This document shows positions 47,506-57,388 of a stretch of 64,000 nt of DNA, piece by piece. The stretch covers positions 78,152-142,151 of the forward strand of contig JASMMK010000019.1 in NCBI GenBank assembly GCA_030748215.1, written 5' to 3'. The position numbers and the translations under genes are program-made. Numbering within the stretch: the first letter of the stretch is position 1; every line of letters begins with the position of its first letter. Origin of the DNA: Candidatus Scalindua sp. (GTDB lineage: Bacteria; Planctomycetota; Brocadiia; Brocadiales; Scalinduaceae). The notes under the pieces were generated by a model that did no database searches, was not told where the DNA came from, and was given only the letters and a program-made list of their open reading frames with translations.

Positions 47506-50136
47506 CTATTTGGTTTTAGATATCTTTACGTTTGTGTATCCATCACCACGCAGGTTATTGACGGGCACCCACTCGTAATCCTCAGAGACAAAAACAGCTC
47601 CTTCAGGCACTCTTCCAGTAGTTTTTGCTTTAAGTTTTATATTGCCTTGAGCCGACTCAATTTTCACATTATCACCGTCCACAATCTTCGCCTTCTTTGC
47701 ATCCTGCCTGTTAATTTCGACAAAGCATTCTGACGCAAGAGAAACCAGTGACTCCGAATTCCTGGAATATGTCCCCTGATGCCTCAGGCTTGAACCTGTT
47801 AATAATGTGAATGGATATTTTGTATTGCCCTTTTTTGCACTTGTTTTCTTTCTGGCAATCTCAAATTGATACTTCTCTGCTTTGGTTTTATAGTATAGCG
47901 AAAGAATCCAATGAAAACCTTTTCTCCGCAATCTGTTAACTTCAATTCCTTCATAAATAGGAACACTCTTTCCTATTTCATCCACAATATCCTTGGACGT
48001 TGTATAGTCAAATTCATGACCCATCTTTTCCGCCAGGTTACATATAATCTGCCAATCCGGTTTAGAATCTCCAACCTGAGGTATAGCTTTGTGCAACCGC
48101 TGGACAGTCATCACCATATTTGTAAACGTTCCGCCTTTCTCAGCAAATGTTGACGATGGAAGAACCACGTCCGCCAGCTGAGCGGTTTCAGTCAGGAAAC
48201 TGTCCTGAACAACTACAAATTCTGCCTTTTTAAATGCGTCATTTACCTTCTTACCATTCGGATAGTTAACTATAGGATTTTCTCCCATAACATAGATCGC
48301 TTTTATTTTCTTCTTCACAGCCAGATCAAAAATATCACCAGGACTGTTTTTAAGAACGGCAGGCAGCTTGGCATCCCACGACTCTTCAACAACAGCCCTG
48401 TTTTCCTGATCATTAATATCGAGGTAACCAGGAAGAAATTCCGGCACTACACCCATATCATTTACACCTTGAGAATTATTATTCTGCCTTGAAAATACGA
48501 TCGAAACTTTATCGGAATCACCCTTGTTAACTAATGCGCAGAGATTCATCAATGCTTCTATTGTCTCCTCACCCGATGGATCTTCCTCTATATCCTTTCC
48601 ACAGATAACATAACAATTCCCGGCTTTTGCAATTGAAGAAGCAGCAGCCCTGATACTATCCTCTGGAATATTTGTTGCTTTGGAGACCTTCTTGATCCCC
48701 AGATCAGATGACCTCAAAAATGAACGTAGTTCACTGAAATTTTCTGTCTTATCAGCTGCTTTTTTCAAATTAACCAGCTTTTCATCAACGATAACTTTAA
48801 TCATTGCGTTGATCAATGCTGTTTGTGTCCCCAACTTGTAATTTAAACGAAGAAGATCTTTTGTCTCGCAGCCAAATTCAACATTTCTAACGTTCGCGAT
48901 TATAACCTTTGTTTTGTTTACTCTAATTGCCTTTCTCACCATACTCCCGGCAACAGGATGCGCTTCACTTACATCAGCACCAACAAAGAATACCGTATCT
49001 GCATTTTCTATCCCTTCCAGTGATGTTGACGCCATTCCATACGCAACAGAATTATTTATCAATCGGTTAAGCGAAGGAGATTTCATATTGGATATATTAT
49101 CTATATAGTTAGTCCCTAGAACAGTTCGACAGAGCTTCTGGAACAGATAATTATCCTCATTTGTACATTTCTCAGAACCAATACCACCTATGGCATTACC
49201 TCCACTCTTTTCTATTATCTCACTGAATTTCTTTGATATGTGATCAAGGGCATCATCCCATGAAGCCGAACGTAATTTACCACCCTTTTTTATCAGTGGG
49301 GTTTTAACCCGCTTGTCAGAATTAATGAACTCGTGGCCAAATTTCCCCTTAACACATAGATTACTTTCGTTAATTCCTAAATTTATATTTTCGTCTGCAG
49401 TCACCCTCATTACTTCATTGTCCTTGGTATTTATTACCAGACTACACCCTACCGCACAATATGTACAAACCGTCGGAGTCTTTTTCAGTTCCCACGGCCT
49501 TGCCTTAAATTTGAGAGTTCTATCCTGCCACGAACCTGTTGGACATACCGAAACACAACCACCACAAAAACTACAATCCAGCGGTTTATCAAAAGCGGTA
49601 CCAACAACTGTTTTAAATCCCCTGTTCTGATAATCGATTGCACCAACACCTGCAATCTCCTTACAGACCTTAACACATCTGCTACAGAGGATACATCTGT
49701 TGGAATTGTACTCCAGGAGAGGATTATCCCGCCTCATCGGATCGTCCAGCCTCGCACCCTTAAATCTACCCGGTTTTAATTTGAGATCATGCGTGATCTC
49801 CTGCAAACCGCACTCTCCGGACTTATCACAAGTCGGACAATCAAGCGGATGGTGCGCGAGGAGATATTCCATAACGGACTTGGTATACTTCTCAGTCTCA
49901 GGAGTATTCGTCTTTACTACCATCCCTTCAGCAACAGGCTGCGCGCAGGAGAATCGATGCCTCGATCTTCCGCGTTCAGTAACCTCAACCATGCAGAGCC
50001 TGCAACCACCATACTGAGTCAATTTCGGATGATAACATAGTCCGGGTATATAAATACCATTGTCCTTGGCCGCCTTAAATATATTCGTACCCTTGGGGAC
50101 ACTAACAAGTTTATTATCAATCGTAATATTTATCAT
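47506..50136 (-). CDS. nuoG: NADH dehydrogenase subunit G, formate-dehydrogenase-like
   Basis: An 876-residue iron-sulphur subunit. Residues 1-70 form a [2Fe-2S] domain (CYHPKLTQYGGCRLC), then HHPLDCPTCDKSGEC for the His/Cys cluster, then two [4Fe-4S] sets (147-158 and 188-198, CSFCGGCVSVCP). From 224 the chain resembles formate dehydrogenase alpha (CTYCAVGC and LCVKGKFG). FDH has CHSPS after GTNxxD; here the aligned segment is MKSPS (351-355), so the molybdenum-binding Cys/Sec and its His are replaced by Met and Lys. This domain is thus probably structural. It sits between the two nuoF copies and nuoH. Confidence 0.93.
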   Translation of the reverse strand: MINITIDNKLVSVPKGTNIFKAAKDNGIYIPGLCYHPKLTQYGGCRLCMVEVTERGRSRHRFSCAQPVAEGMVVKTNTPETEKYTKSVMEYLLAHHPLDCPTCDKSGECGLQEITHDLKLKPGRFKGARLDDPMRRDNPLLEYNSNRCILCSRCVKVCKEIAGVGAIDYQNRGFKTVVGTAFDKPLDCSFCGGCVSVCPTGSWQDRTLKFKARPWELKKTPTVCTYCAVGCSLVINTKDNEVMRVTADENINLGINESNLCVKGKFGHEFINSDKRVKTPLIKKGGKLRSASWDDALDHISKKFSEIIEKSGGNAIGGIGSEKCTNEDNYLFQKLCRTVLGTNYIDNISNMKSPSLNRLINNSVAYGMASTSLEGIENADTVFFVGADVSEAHPVAGSMVRKAIRVNKTKVIIANVRNVEFGCETKDLLRLNYKLGTQTALINAMIKVIVDEKLVNLKKAADKTENFSELRSFLRSSDLGIKKVSKATNIPEDSIRAAASSIAKAGNCYVICGKDIEEDPSGEETIEALMNLCALVNKGDSDKVSIVFSRQNNNSQGVNDMGVVPEFLPGYLDINDQENRAVVEESWDAKLPAVLKNSPGDIFDLAVKKKIKAIYVMGENPIVNYPNGKKVNDAFKKAEFVVVQDSFLTETAQLADVVLPSSTFAEKGGTFTNMVMTVQRLHKAIPQVGDSKPDWQIICNLAEKMGHEFDYTTSKDIVDEIGKSVPIYEGIEVNRLRRKGFHWILSLYYKTKAEKYQFEIARKKTSAKKGNTKYPFTLLTGSSLRHQGTYSRNSESLVSLASECFVEINRQDAKKAKIVDGDNVKIESAQGNIKLKAKTTGRVPEGAVFVSEDYEWVPVNNLRGDGYTNVKISKTK

Positions 50137-50138
50137 TT

Positions 50139-51980
50139 TTACTTAATTGCCATAAAATTACACTTAGCATAACAGAGGTTACACTCAATACATTTTTCTT
50201 TGTCAATAAAGGCAACTTCTTCACGCGATCCGGATATTGCATCCACCGGACAATTTTTTATACACAGTGTACACTTTGTACACTTATCTGGAATAACCGT
50301 GTATTTATGAAGCGCAACACATGACGCAGTCGGACACTCCTTATCATGGATATGTGCCATATATTCATCACGAAAATATCTGAGAGTAGACTTAACCGGG
50401 TTTGGCGCAGACTGCCCTAAGCCACAAAGTGACATAGTCCTTACCTCATCACACATTTTTTCTAATGTCACAATGTCTTCCTCTTTACCTTCGCCCTGAG
50501 TAATCCTGTTAAGAATATCCAGCATAAGAACAGTACCAACCCTGCACGGAGGACATTTACCACAGGATTCACTAGTACAAAAATCAAGAAAAAACCTTGC
50601 CAGGTCAACCATACATGTAGTTTCGTCCAGTACGACAAAGCTCCCTGAGCCCATCATGGCACCAGCCTCTTTTAATGATTCAAAGTCTATGGGAGTATCA
50701 AGATATTTTTCCGGCAGACAGCCACCTGATGGTCCCCCGATCTGTACCGCCTTGAATTTTTTCTTTTTTGGAATTCCCCCGCCCATATCAAACACTATCT
50801 CTCTGATAGTGGTACCCATAGGAACCTCAACCAGACCCGCTCGTTCTACATTTCCAGTTAATGAGAATACTTTAGTACCCTTACTATTTTCAGTACCGAT
50901 TCTTGAATACCACTCAGCACCTCTATCAATGATCATAGGCACATTGGCGAATGTTTCAACATTATTCAAGCTGGTAGGCCTGTCCCATAATCCTGCCTCC
51001 ACTGATTGTGGCGGCCTGGTCCTGGGCATTCCACGTTTACCTTCGATGGAGAACTGCATTGCGGTAGACTCTCCACATACAAAAGCACCTGCACCCTCCT
51101 TGAGTATAATATCAAGACAGTATTTGCTACCTAGAATGTTTTTACCCAGAAACCTGTGCTTTATTGCCTGTTTAATTGCCAGTTCCAGTCGCTCGATAGC
51201 CAATGGATACTCAGCACGCACATATATGTAACCTTTCGTAGCACCTACTGCATATCCTCCGATAATCATACCTTCCAGAACAGAATGCGGATCCCCCTCT
51301 AAAAGACTCCTATCCATGAAAGCACCGGGATCCCCTTCATCAGCATTACATATAATATATTTCTGGTCAGCAACATATTTGGAACATGATTCCCATTTCC
51401 ACCCTGTATCAAAACCACCCCCACCACGGCCCCTTAGACCGGACATGCCAACCTCATTGATAACAGCCAACCCCTTCATTCCCAGTGCTTTCTTGAGAGC
51501 TTTATACCCGCCACGCTCAATATATTCGTCTATACTATCCGGATCGATTATTCCGCAGTTTCTGGAGACATGTTTAACCTGTCTTTTATTCTGAGCAAGG
51601 TCATCAAAAAAAGGCAGGTCTTTATACTTAGACACCTTGCCTTCAAGATACATTTGAGATAGAGCAAATTTCTTTACTACCTCCCCACCCACTATATGCT
51701 CTTCCACTATCTGTGGCACCATATCCGGCTTGACACCTCCGTAAGTCACTCTGGTACGGCCGGGAAGTATTACGTCTACAAGTACCTCGTGAGAACACAT
51801 GCCAATACAGCCTGTCCGTATAACGTCAACTGACTGTTTCTGTCTCTTCAGTTCATTTTCTATACTTGCCAAGACACCATTCGCACCGGCACCCAAACCA
51901 CATGTGCCCATACCAATCATAATCTTTGGCTTTTTAAGAACCGATTCTTTCCTTAAAGTAGATATATTGTTTTTTACCAT
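50139..51980 (-). CDS. nuoF: NADH dehydrogenase subunit F, HndC/HymB-like, copy 1
   Basis: A 613-residue flavoprotein subunit, longer than E. coli NuoF. It has an N-terminal thioredoxin-like [2Fe-2S] domain (GMGTCGLGAG and TGCIGMCSHE), an FMN/NADH domain (GRGGGGFDTGWKWESC and CNADEGDPGAFMDR), the N3 cluster motif ESCGKCPPCRVGT, and a C-terminal two-cluster ferredoxin (CTKCTLCIKNCP and CIECNLCYAKC). This architecture is that of electron-bifurcating hydrogenase and HymB-type subunits. It follows a second, similar gene by 54 bp. Confidence 0.94.
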   Translation of the reverse strand: MVKNNISTLRKESVLKKPKIMIGMGTCGLGAGANGVLASIENELKRQKQSVDVIRTGCIGMCSHEVLVDVILPGRTRVTYGGVKPDMVPQIVEEHIVGGEVVKKFALSQMYLEGKVSKYKDLPFFDDLAQNKRQVKHVSRNCGIIDPDSIDEYIERGGYKALKKALGMKGLAVINEVGMSGLRGRGGGGFDTGWKWESCSKYVADQKYIICNADEGDPGAFMDRSLLEGDPHSVLEGMIIGGYAVGATKGYIYVRAEYPLAIERLELAIKQAIKHRFLGKNILGSKYCLDIILKEGAGAFVCGESTAMQFSIEGKRGMPRTRPPQSVEAGLWDRPTSLNNVETFANVPMIIDRGAEWYSRIGTENSKGTKVFSLTGNVERAGLVEVPMGTTIREIVFDMGGGIPKKKKFKAVQIGGPSGGCLPEKYLDTPIDFESLKEAGAMMGSGSFVVLDETTCMVDLARFFLDFCTSESCGKCPPCRVGTVLMLDILNRITQGEGKEEDIVTLEKMCDEVRTMSLCGLGQSAPNPVKSTLRYFRDEYMAHIHDKECPTASCVALHKYTVIPDKCTKCTLCIKNCPVDAISGSREEVAFIDKEKCIECNLCYAKCNFMAIK

Positions 51981-52034
51981 CTTGTTATATTTCTCACGGC
52001 AGCCTTATTCTCTCAATCTTAAGGCCTGCCGTTA

Positions 52035-53861
52035 TTATTTAATTGCCATAAAATTACATTTGTCATAGCACAAATTACACTCTATGCACTTCTCTTTATC
52101 AATAAATGCTACTTCTTCACGTGACCCGGATATCGCATCCACCGGACAATTTCTTATACAAAGAGTGCACTTTGTACATTTACCAGGATCAACCGTATAT
52201 TTATGAAGAGCAACACATGACGCTGTCGGACACTCCTTGTCCCTGATATGTGCCAGATACTCATCACGAAAATGCCTGAGAGTAGACTTCACAGGATTCG
52301 GTGCTGACTGACCCAATCCACAAAGTGACATCACCCTGACCTCTTCACTCATATCCTCCAAAACTTCAATATCCTCTTCTTTGCCTTCTCCCTGTGTAAT
52401 TCTGTTTAGAATATCCAGCATGAGAACGGTACCAACCCTGCATGGAGGACATTTACCACAAGATTCGCTGGTACAAAATTCGAGGAAAAACCTTGACATA
52501 TCAACCATACATGTAGTTTCGTCAACCACAACAAGGCTTCCAGACCCCATCATGGCCCCAGCCTCTTTTAATGATTCAAAATCTATGGGAGAATCAAGAT
52601 ATGATTCCGGCAGACATCCGCCGGAAGGCCCTCCTATCTGTACTGCTTTAAATTTCTTCTTTTTTGGAACACCCCCCCCGATATCAAATACGATCTCCCT
52701 TACGGTTATACCCATCGGAACTTCAATCAGTCCCGTATTTTTAACATTTCCCGTAAGTGCAAATATCTTTGTACCCTTACTCTTTTCCGTACCTATCTTT
52801 GAAAACCAGGCTGAACCACGGTTAATAATAATGGGCACATTAGCAAAAGTTTCAACATTGTTTAAACAAGTCGGTTTATTCCATAAACCCGCCTCTACTG
52901 ACTGAGGAGGCCTGGTCCTGGGCATACCACGTTTACCTTCAATTGAGAACTGCAGTGCTGTTGACTCACCGCAGACAAATGCACCCGCACCTTCTTTGAT
53001 AAAAATATCCAGGCTATACTTACTCCCAAGAATATTCTCGCCCAAATACCGCTTCTCTTTTGCCTGTTTAATAGCAATGTGTAACCTCTCGATAGCCAGA
53101 GGATACTCGGCGCGCACGTATATGTAACCGCTTGTCGCACCAATTGCATACCCCCCGATGACCATGCCTTCCAGCAGAGCATGGGGGTCTCCCTCCATAA
53201 TACTCCTGTCCATAAATGCTCCGGGGTCACCCTCGTCGCCGTTACAGACAACATATTTCTCATCATCATCAAATTTAGCACATGATTCCCATTTCCATCC
53301 TGTCTCAAAGCCTCCTCCCCCTCGTCCCCTAAGGCCTGATTTGCTTACCTCGGAGATAACTTCTTGCGGCGTCATCCCGGTCAACACCTTTTCAAGCGCT
53401 TTATATCCACCTTTTATAAGATACTCATCAATCTCTTCAGGATTGATTACCCCACAATTGCCCAACACAAGCCTTTCCTGATGGGCATGAAAATTGTGAT
53501 AATCGCTCTTTGCCAGCCACTTTTCCACAGGTTTACTGTTGATAAGGTGATCTTCAACTATCTGCGGCACCATATCGACAGTTACCCTCTCATACGTCTG
53601 TGTCTTAGTTTCGGGTATACTAATGTCAACAAGTACATCTTTGGCACACAATCCTCTGCAGCCTGTTTTTGCCGTCTTACACACACGCTTCCCGATAGCG
53701 GCATCAAGCTTCTTCTTCTTTATCTCTCTTTCAAATACTGCAAATACCTTATCTCCACCCGCGGCAATCCCACCTGTGCCCAGGCAAACAGAAATTACTG
53801 ATGTGCCATTATTATTGCTGCTTTTGGCACGAATTTTTCTAGTTTTGGTTCTGCCGCTCAT
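52035..53861 (-). CDS. nuoF: NADH dehydrogenase subunit F, HndC/HymB-like, copy 2
   Basis: A 608-residue paralogue of copy 1, with the same order of domains and very high identity in the ferredoxin and FMN parts. Differences are concentrated in the N-terminal domain. Here CLGTGGIAAGG and TGCRGLCAKD replace the GTCG form of copy 1, and CNGDEGDPGAF replaces CNADEGDPGAF. Two NuoF genes side by side inside one nuo operon are unusual. It follows nuoE by 51 bp. Confidence 0.94.
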   Translation of the reverse strand: MSGRTKTRKIRAKSSNNNGTSVISVCLGTGGIAAGGDKVFAVFEREIKKKKLDAAIGKRVCKTAKTGCRGLCAKDVLVDISIPETKTQTYERVTVDMVPQIVEDHLINSKPVEKWLAKSDYHNFHAHQERLVLGNCGVINPEEIDEYLIKGGYKALEKVLTGMTPQEVISEVSKSGLRGRGGGGFETGWKWESCAKFDDDEKYVVCNGDEGDPGAFMDRSIMEGDPHALLEGMVIGGYAIGATSGYIYVRAEYPLAIERLHIAIKQAKEKRYLGENILGSKYSLDIFIKEGAGAFVCGESTALQFSIEGKRGMPRTRPPQSVEAGLWNKPTCLNNVETFANVPIIINRGSAWFSKIGTEKSKGTKIFALTGNVKNTGLIEVPMGITVREIVFDIGGGVPKKKKFKAVQIGGPSGGCLPESYLDSPIDFESLKEAGAMMGSGSLVVVDETTCMVDMSRFFLEFCTSESCGKCPPCRVGTVLMLDILNRITQGEGKEEDIEVLEDMSEEVRVMSLCGLGQSAPNPVKSTLRHFRDEYLAHIRDKECPTASCVALHKYTVDPGKCTKCTLCIRNCPVDAISGSREEVAFIDKEKCIECNLCYDKCNFMAIK

Positions 53862-53912
53862 TATTTTTAGAAAACTAACACATGAATTAGAATATTATCT
53901 GCATCTTAATTC

Positions 53913-54422
53913 TTACTTTGTGTAACCATCCAAAACACCATCAAGTTTGTCCGGTGATAGAGTTCCGTGGACATCCTTGTCAAAGACAACAACAGGAGCT
54001 ATTCCACAGGCACCAACACACGGCACTTCCTCAAAGGTGAACATCTTATCTTCCGTAGTTTCATCCTTTTTTATCTTAAATCTTTTCTCGATTCTGGCAG
54101 AAAGGTTCTTGGAGTTCTTCACATGACATGCAGTACCACAACACACCTTTATTATGTGCTTACCGCGTGGTTTCAGATGAAATTGAGCATAAAATGTTGC
54201 AACTCCAATAATCTCGCTAACACTTATATTTAATCGCTCTGAAACAAGATTCATAGCCGGTTCCTGTAAATAACCGTATGCATTCTGTATCTGCTGTAAT
54301 ACAGGGATTAAACAGCCATCTACACCCTCATATTTATCCAAAATCTTTTCCGCTTTAGATAAATCCAGGGGTTCCTCTTTTACAACCTTTTTATTTCTTT
54401 TACCCATTCTATTTAATCTCAA
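53913..54422 (-). CDS. nuoE: NADH dehydrogenase subunit E
   Basis: A 169-residue thioredoxin-like [2Fe-2S] subunit with CCGTACHVKNS and PCVGACGIAP. The start may be M6 (MGKRNKK), since only five residues precede it. It lies 5 bp after nuoD. Confidence 0.95.
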   Translation of the reverse strand: MRLNRMGKRNKKVVKEEPLDLSKAEKILDKYEGVDGCLIPVLQQIQNAYGYLQEPAMNLVSERLNISVSEIIGVATFYAQFHLKPRGKHIIKVCCGTACHVKNSKNLSARIEKRFKIKKDETTEDKMFTFEEVPCVGACGIAPVVVFDKDVHGTLSPDKLDGVLDGYTK

Positions 54423-54427
54423 AAAAC

Positions 54428-55609
54428 CTAACGGTCTATCTCACCTAAGACAATGTCCAGGCTCCCGATCACAGCAACCACATCAGCAAGCAGACGGCCA
54501 ACTACCAACTTTTCAATCGCCTCCAGATTAACAAACGAAGGAGGCCTGATTTTAATTCTATAAGGATTCTTAGTTCCATCACTGACTATATAATATCCAA
54601 GTTCGCCCTTTGGAGCTTCTACGCAGGCATATACTTCACCAGCCGGTGGACAAATACCACCGGTTACAACTTTAAAGTGGTGAATTAGAGACTCCATACT
54701 CTGCTTGAGATTCTCTTTTTTCGGTAAAACCACATCAGGTATATCTGCAATATATTCACCGCCAGGAAGATTATCCAGGGCCTGGCGTATAATTTCATTA
54801 CTCTGCCGCAACTCTTCAAGTCTTACCAGATAGCGATCGTATACGTCACCGTTTTTACCAACCGGTACAATAAAATCCATCTCGTCATATGATGAATATG
54901 GTTCAGATTTTCTTACGTCCCACCTGACCCCTGAACCCCTTACACACGGCCCACTCAATCCGTAATTTATTGCATCTTCCGCAGAAATCACTCCAACCCC
55001 TTTTGTCCTCATCAACCATATCTTGTTTTTTGTCAGAAGGGTTTCATAATCCCTTAACCTACCCAGGAAATCGTTAACAAAGTCCCTTGTCTTTTCAGTA
55101 AAACCATCAGGCAGATCCCTTGCAACACCCCCTATCCTGATGTATGAAAGGTTCATTCGCGCACCGGCAACCATCTCAAAAAGGTCATTGAGGGTTTCTC
55201 TCTCCCGAAAGCAGTAGAAGAAAACAGTCATTGCACCTATATCAAGTGCATGGGTTGCCAGCCATAAAAGGTGTGATGATATTCTGGTAAGCTCACACAT
55301 GATGACTCTTATATATTGTGCTCTTTTGGGAACTTTTATATTCAGCAACTTCTCTACCGCAAGAGCATACCCCATATTATTAGACATTGGCGCCAGATAA
55401 TCCAGACGATCGGTAAGGGGAATAAATTGATGATATGTTTTATGTTCTGCAAGTTTTTCTATACCACGGTGAAGATACCCGATATCAGGCGTAACCTTAA
55501 CTACAGTCTCGCCGTCCAGCTCCAGCAGTAGTCGCAAAACACCATGCGTACTGGGATGCTGTGGACCCATATTAATGGTCATTACCTGCTCTGTCGTCGC
55601 TGCCGTCAT
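54428..55609 (-). CDS. nuoD: NADH dehydrogenase subunit D
   Basis: A 393-residue quinone-site subunit related to the hydrogenase large subunit. NMGPQHPSTHGVLRLLLELD and DIGYLHRGIEKLAEHKTYHQ are the conserved N-terminal motifs. The C terminus ends in DIVLGEIDR, as usual. Confidence 0.96.
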   Translation of the reverse strand: MTAATTEQVMTINMGPQHPSTHGVLRLLLELDGETVVKVTPDIGYLHRGIEKLAEHKTYHQFIPLTDRLDYLAPMSNNMGYALAVEKLLNIKVPKRAQYIRVIMCELTRISSHLLWLATHALDIGAMTVFFYCFRERETLNDLFEMVAGARMNLSYIRIGGVARDLPDGFTEKTRDFVNDFLGRLRDYETLLTKNKIWLMRTKGVGVISAEDAINYGLSGPCVRGSGVRWDVRKSEPYSSYDEMDFIVPVGKNGDVYDRYLVRLEELRQSNEIIRQALDNLPGGEYIADIPDVVLPKKENLKQSMESLIHHFKVVTGGICPPAGEVYACVEAPKGELGYYIVSDGTKNPYRIKIRPPSFVNLEAIEKLVVGRLLADVVAVIGSLDIVLGEIDR

Positions 55610-55611
55610 TA

Positions 55612-56115
55612 TTATCCTTTTCGGTAAATACCCTTTAACGTTTCCGGTTGCCTTCCTTTAAGAGGATAATCCTTTCTCAAAGGATGACCTTCAAAACCTT
55701 CCGGTGTTAAAATTCTCTGTAAGTTAGGGTGACCATTAAAGATTATGCCAAACATATCGTAAGCCTCTCTCTCATGCCAATCTGCCGTCTTCCAGACATT
55801 AGTGACAGTATCGATATTTGGATTTGAAGCAGGTATTTTCACCTTGAGCCGCACTCTGTGATTCAACTTTATCGAATATAAATGATAAACCACTTCAAAA
55901 TTATTGCTACGCTCTAAACGGGACAAATCTACACCACATAAGTCTGAAAGATAATCAAAATCTGATTCACTGTCCTCGCTGAGAAATTTTGCAGCTCTTT
56001 GTATATAGTCCTTATTTATGTTTATGGTCAATTCACCTCTGAACGATTTTCCGCCTAATACTGCTTCAGGAAACTTCGCTTTTAATCTTTTTCCTATCGT
56101 GGCATCTTCAGTCAT
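55612..56115 (-). CDS. nuoC: NADH dehydrogenase subunit C
   Basis: A 167-residue 30-kDa-type subunit. WHEREAYDMFGIIFNGHPNL and LRKDYPLKG are its signatures. It is separate from NuoD, unlike the fused E. coli NuoCD. Confidence 0.95.
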   Translation of the reverse strand: MTEDATIGKRLKAKFPEAVLGGKSFRGELTININKDYIQRAAKFLSEDSESDFDYLSDLCGVDLSRLERSNNFEVVYHLYSIKLNHRVRLKVKIPASNPNIDTVTNVWKTADWHEREAYDMFGIIFNGHPNLQRILTPEGFEGHPLRKDYPLKGRQPETLKGIYRKG

Positions 56116-56157
56116 GGTTTTAACTTTTATGTAGTAGTACTAAGTTAACGTAATTAG

Positions 56158-56643
56158 CTACCTGTCTGGATTATCCAGAACAGACTCACCTTTTATCTTC
56201 TCCTGTAATTCCATTACTGCATGAATTAAAGCTTCCGGTCTTGGTGGGCATCCCGGTAGATAGATATCAACAGGAACAATCTCGTCCACGCCTTGAACGG
56301 TTGCATATGTATCAAAAATTCCTCCGGAAGACGCGCAAGCGCCCATTGCAATTACCCACTTAGGTTCCGGCATCTGGTCGTAAATTTTCCTCGTTACATC
56401 TGCCATTTTATAGGTTACCGTTCCGGCAACTATCATCAAGTCAGACTGCCGCGGTGAAAATCTGAATACTTCAGCCCCAAACCGGGCAAGATCATACCTG
56501 GGTGCCACTGTAGACATCATTTCGATAGCACAACATGCTAAACCGAAAGGCATAGGCCAGAGTGAATTTTTCCTGGCCCAATTAACCACCTTGTCAATAT
56601 TCGTTGTAAGTATGTTATCTCCAAAAACTGTCTCTATTCCCAT
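56158..56643 (-). CDS. nuoB: NADH dehydrogenase subunit B
   Basis: A 161-residue subunit carrying the N2 [4Fe-4S] cluster. Cluster cysteines are in [20 protein letters not shown] and [10 protein letters not shown]. It overlaps nuoA by 10 bp. Confidence 0.96.
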   Translation of the reverse strand: MGIETVFGDNILTTNIDKVVNWARKNSLWPMPFGLACCAIEMMSTVAPRYDLARFGAEVFRFSPRQSDLMIVAGTVTYKMADVTRKIYDQMPEPKWVIAMGACASSGGIFDTYATVQGVDEIVPVDIYLPGCPPRPEALIHAVMELQEKIKGESVLDNPDR

Positions 56644-56990
56644 TCAAGACCCCCTCGCTTCCAGATATACACATAGCAAAACAGCAAAATCAGAATGAAT
56701 ATTGCCATTTCAATTAAACCAAATATTTTTAGTGACTTGAATGCAACCGCCCATGGATAAAGAAAAACCACCTCGATATCAAATACAACAAACATCATTG
56801 CAATTAGATAAAACTTTACGGAAAACCTCTCTCTTGCCGTACCTGTTGGTTCTATACCACATTCGTACGGGGAGAGCTTCTCTGCAGACGGCTTCTGCCG
56901 ACCGACAGAAGCGGAAAGTATAAGGTTAGAAATGGCAAAACCCATTACCACTAAAAGCAGAATCAGGATTGGAATGTAACTTACTAACAT
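56634..56990 (-). CDS. nuoA: NADH dehydrogenase subunit A
   Basis: A 118-residue three-helix subunit that opens the operon. [20 protein letters not shown] and [17 protein letters not shown] are its conserved motifs. Confidence 0.95.
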   Translation of the reverse strand: MLVSYIPILILLLVVMGFAISNLILSASVGRQKPSAEKLSPYECGIEPTGTARERFSVKFYLIAMMFVVFDIEVVFLYPWAVAFKSLKIFGLIEMAIFILILLFCYVYIWKRGGLEWE

Positions 56991-56999
56991 ATATATAGA

Positions 57000-57388
57000 T
57001 ACTGCATAACAAAGCTCTAATTTTTGTCGATAAATACATCAAATTTGCAGTTGGGAATCATATCATAAATAAGAAATTAGTAAACAAAATATTTTACCTT
57101 CCACTATACATACCAGTAAGTCTCGAAATGGGCATATTGTGCCGTTTTATAGAGCTAAAACCATGCCAACAGGATTTCTTTATATGGCCAAAAAGGGCCT
57201 GTCGGCTATATGGCATAAGGATATATATATCAAAGCCTTAAAGGACAACTTGAGATGGGATTACTACCAATGTCGGAGTCATATTTGCCTAATACTTCTA
57301 CACATATGCATAACAATTAGGCATTTTAGGTACTTTAACCGGAAACTCTTAGGTGATATATTCAAGAGTGTTTACTCTACTTCGAAAT
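57000..57388. other. Upstream region of the nuo operon
   Basis: The nuo promoter should be here. A short inverted repeat TGCCTAAT (57286-57293) and ATTAGGCA (57316-57323) is present. Open frames in it look spurious. No further gene seen. Confidence 0.35.
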
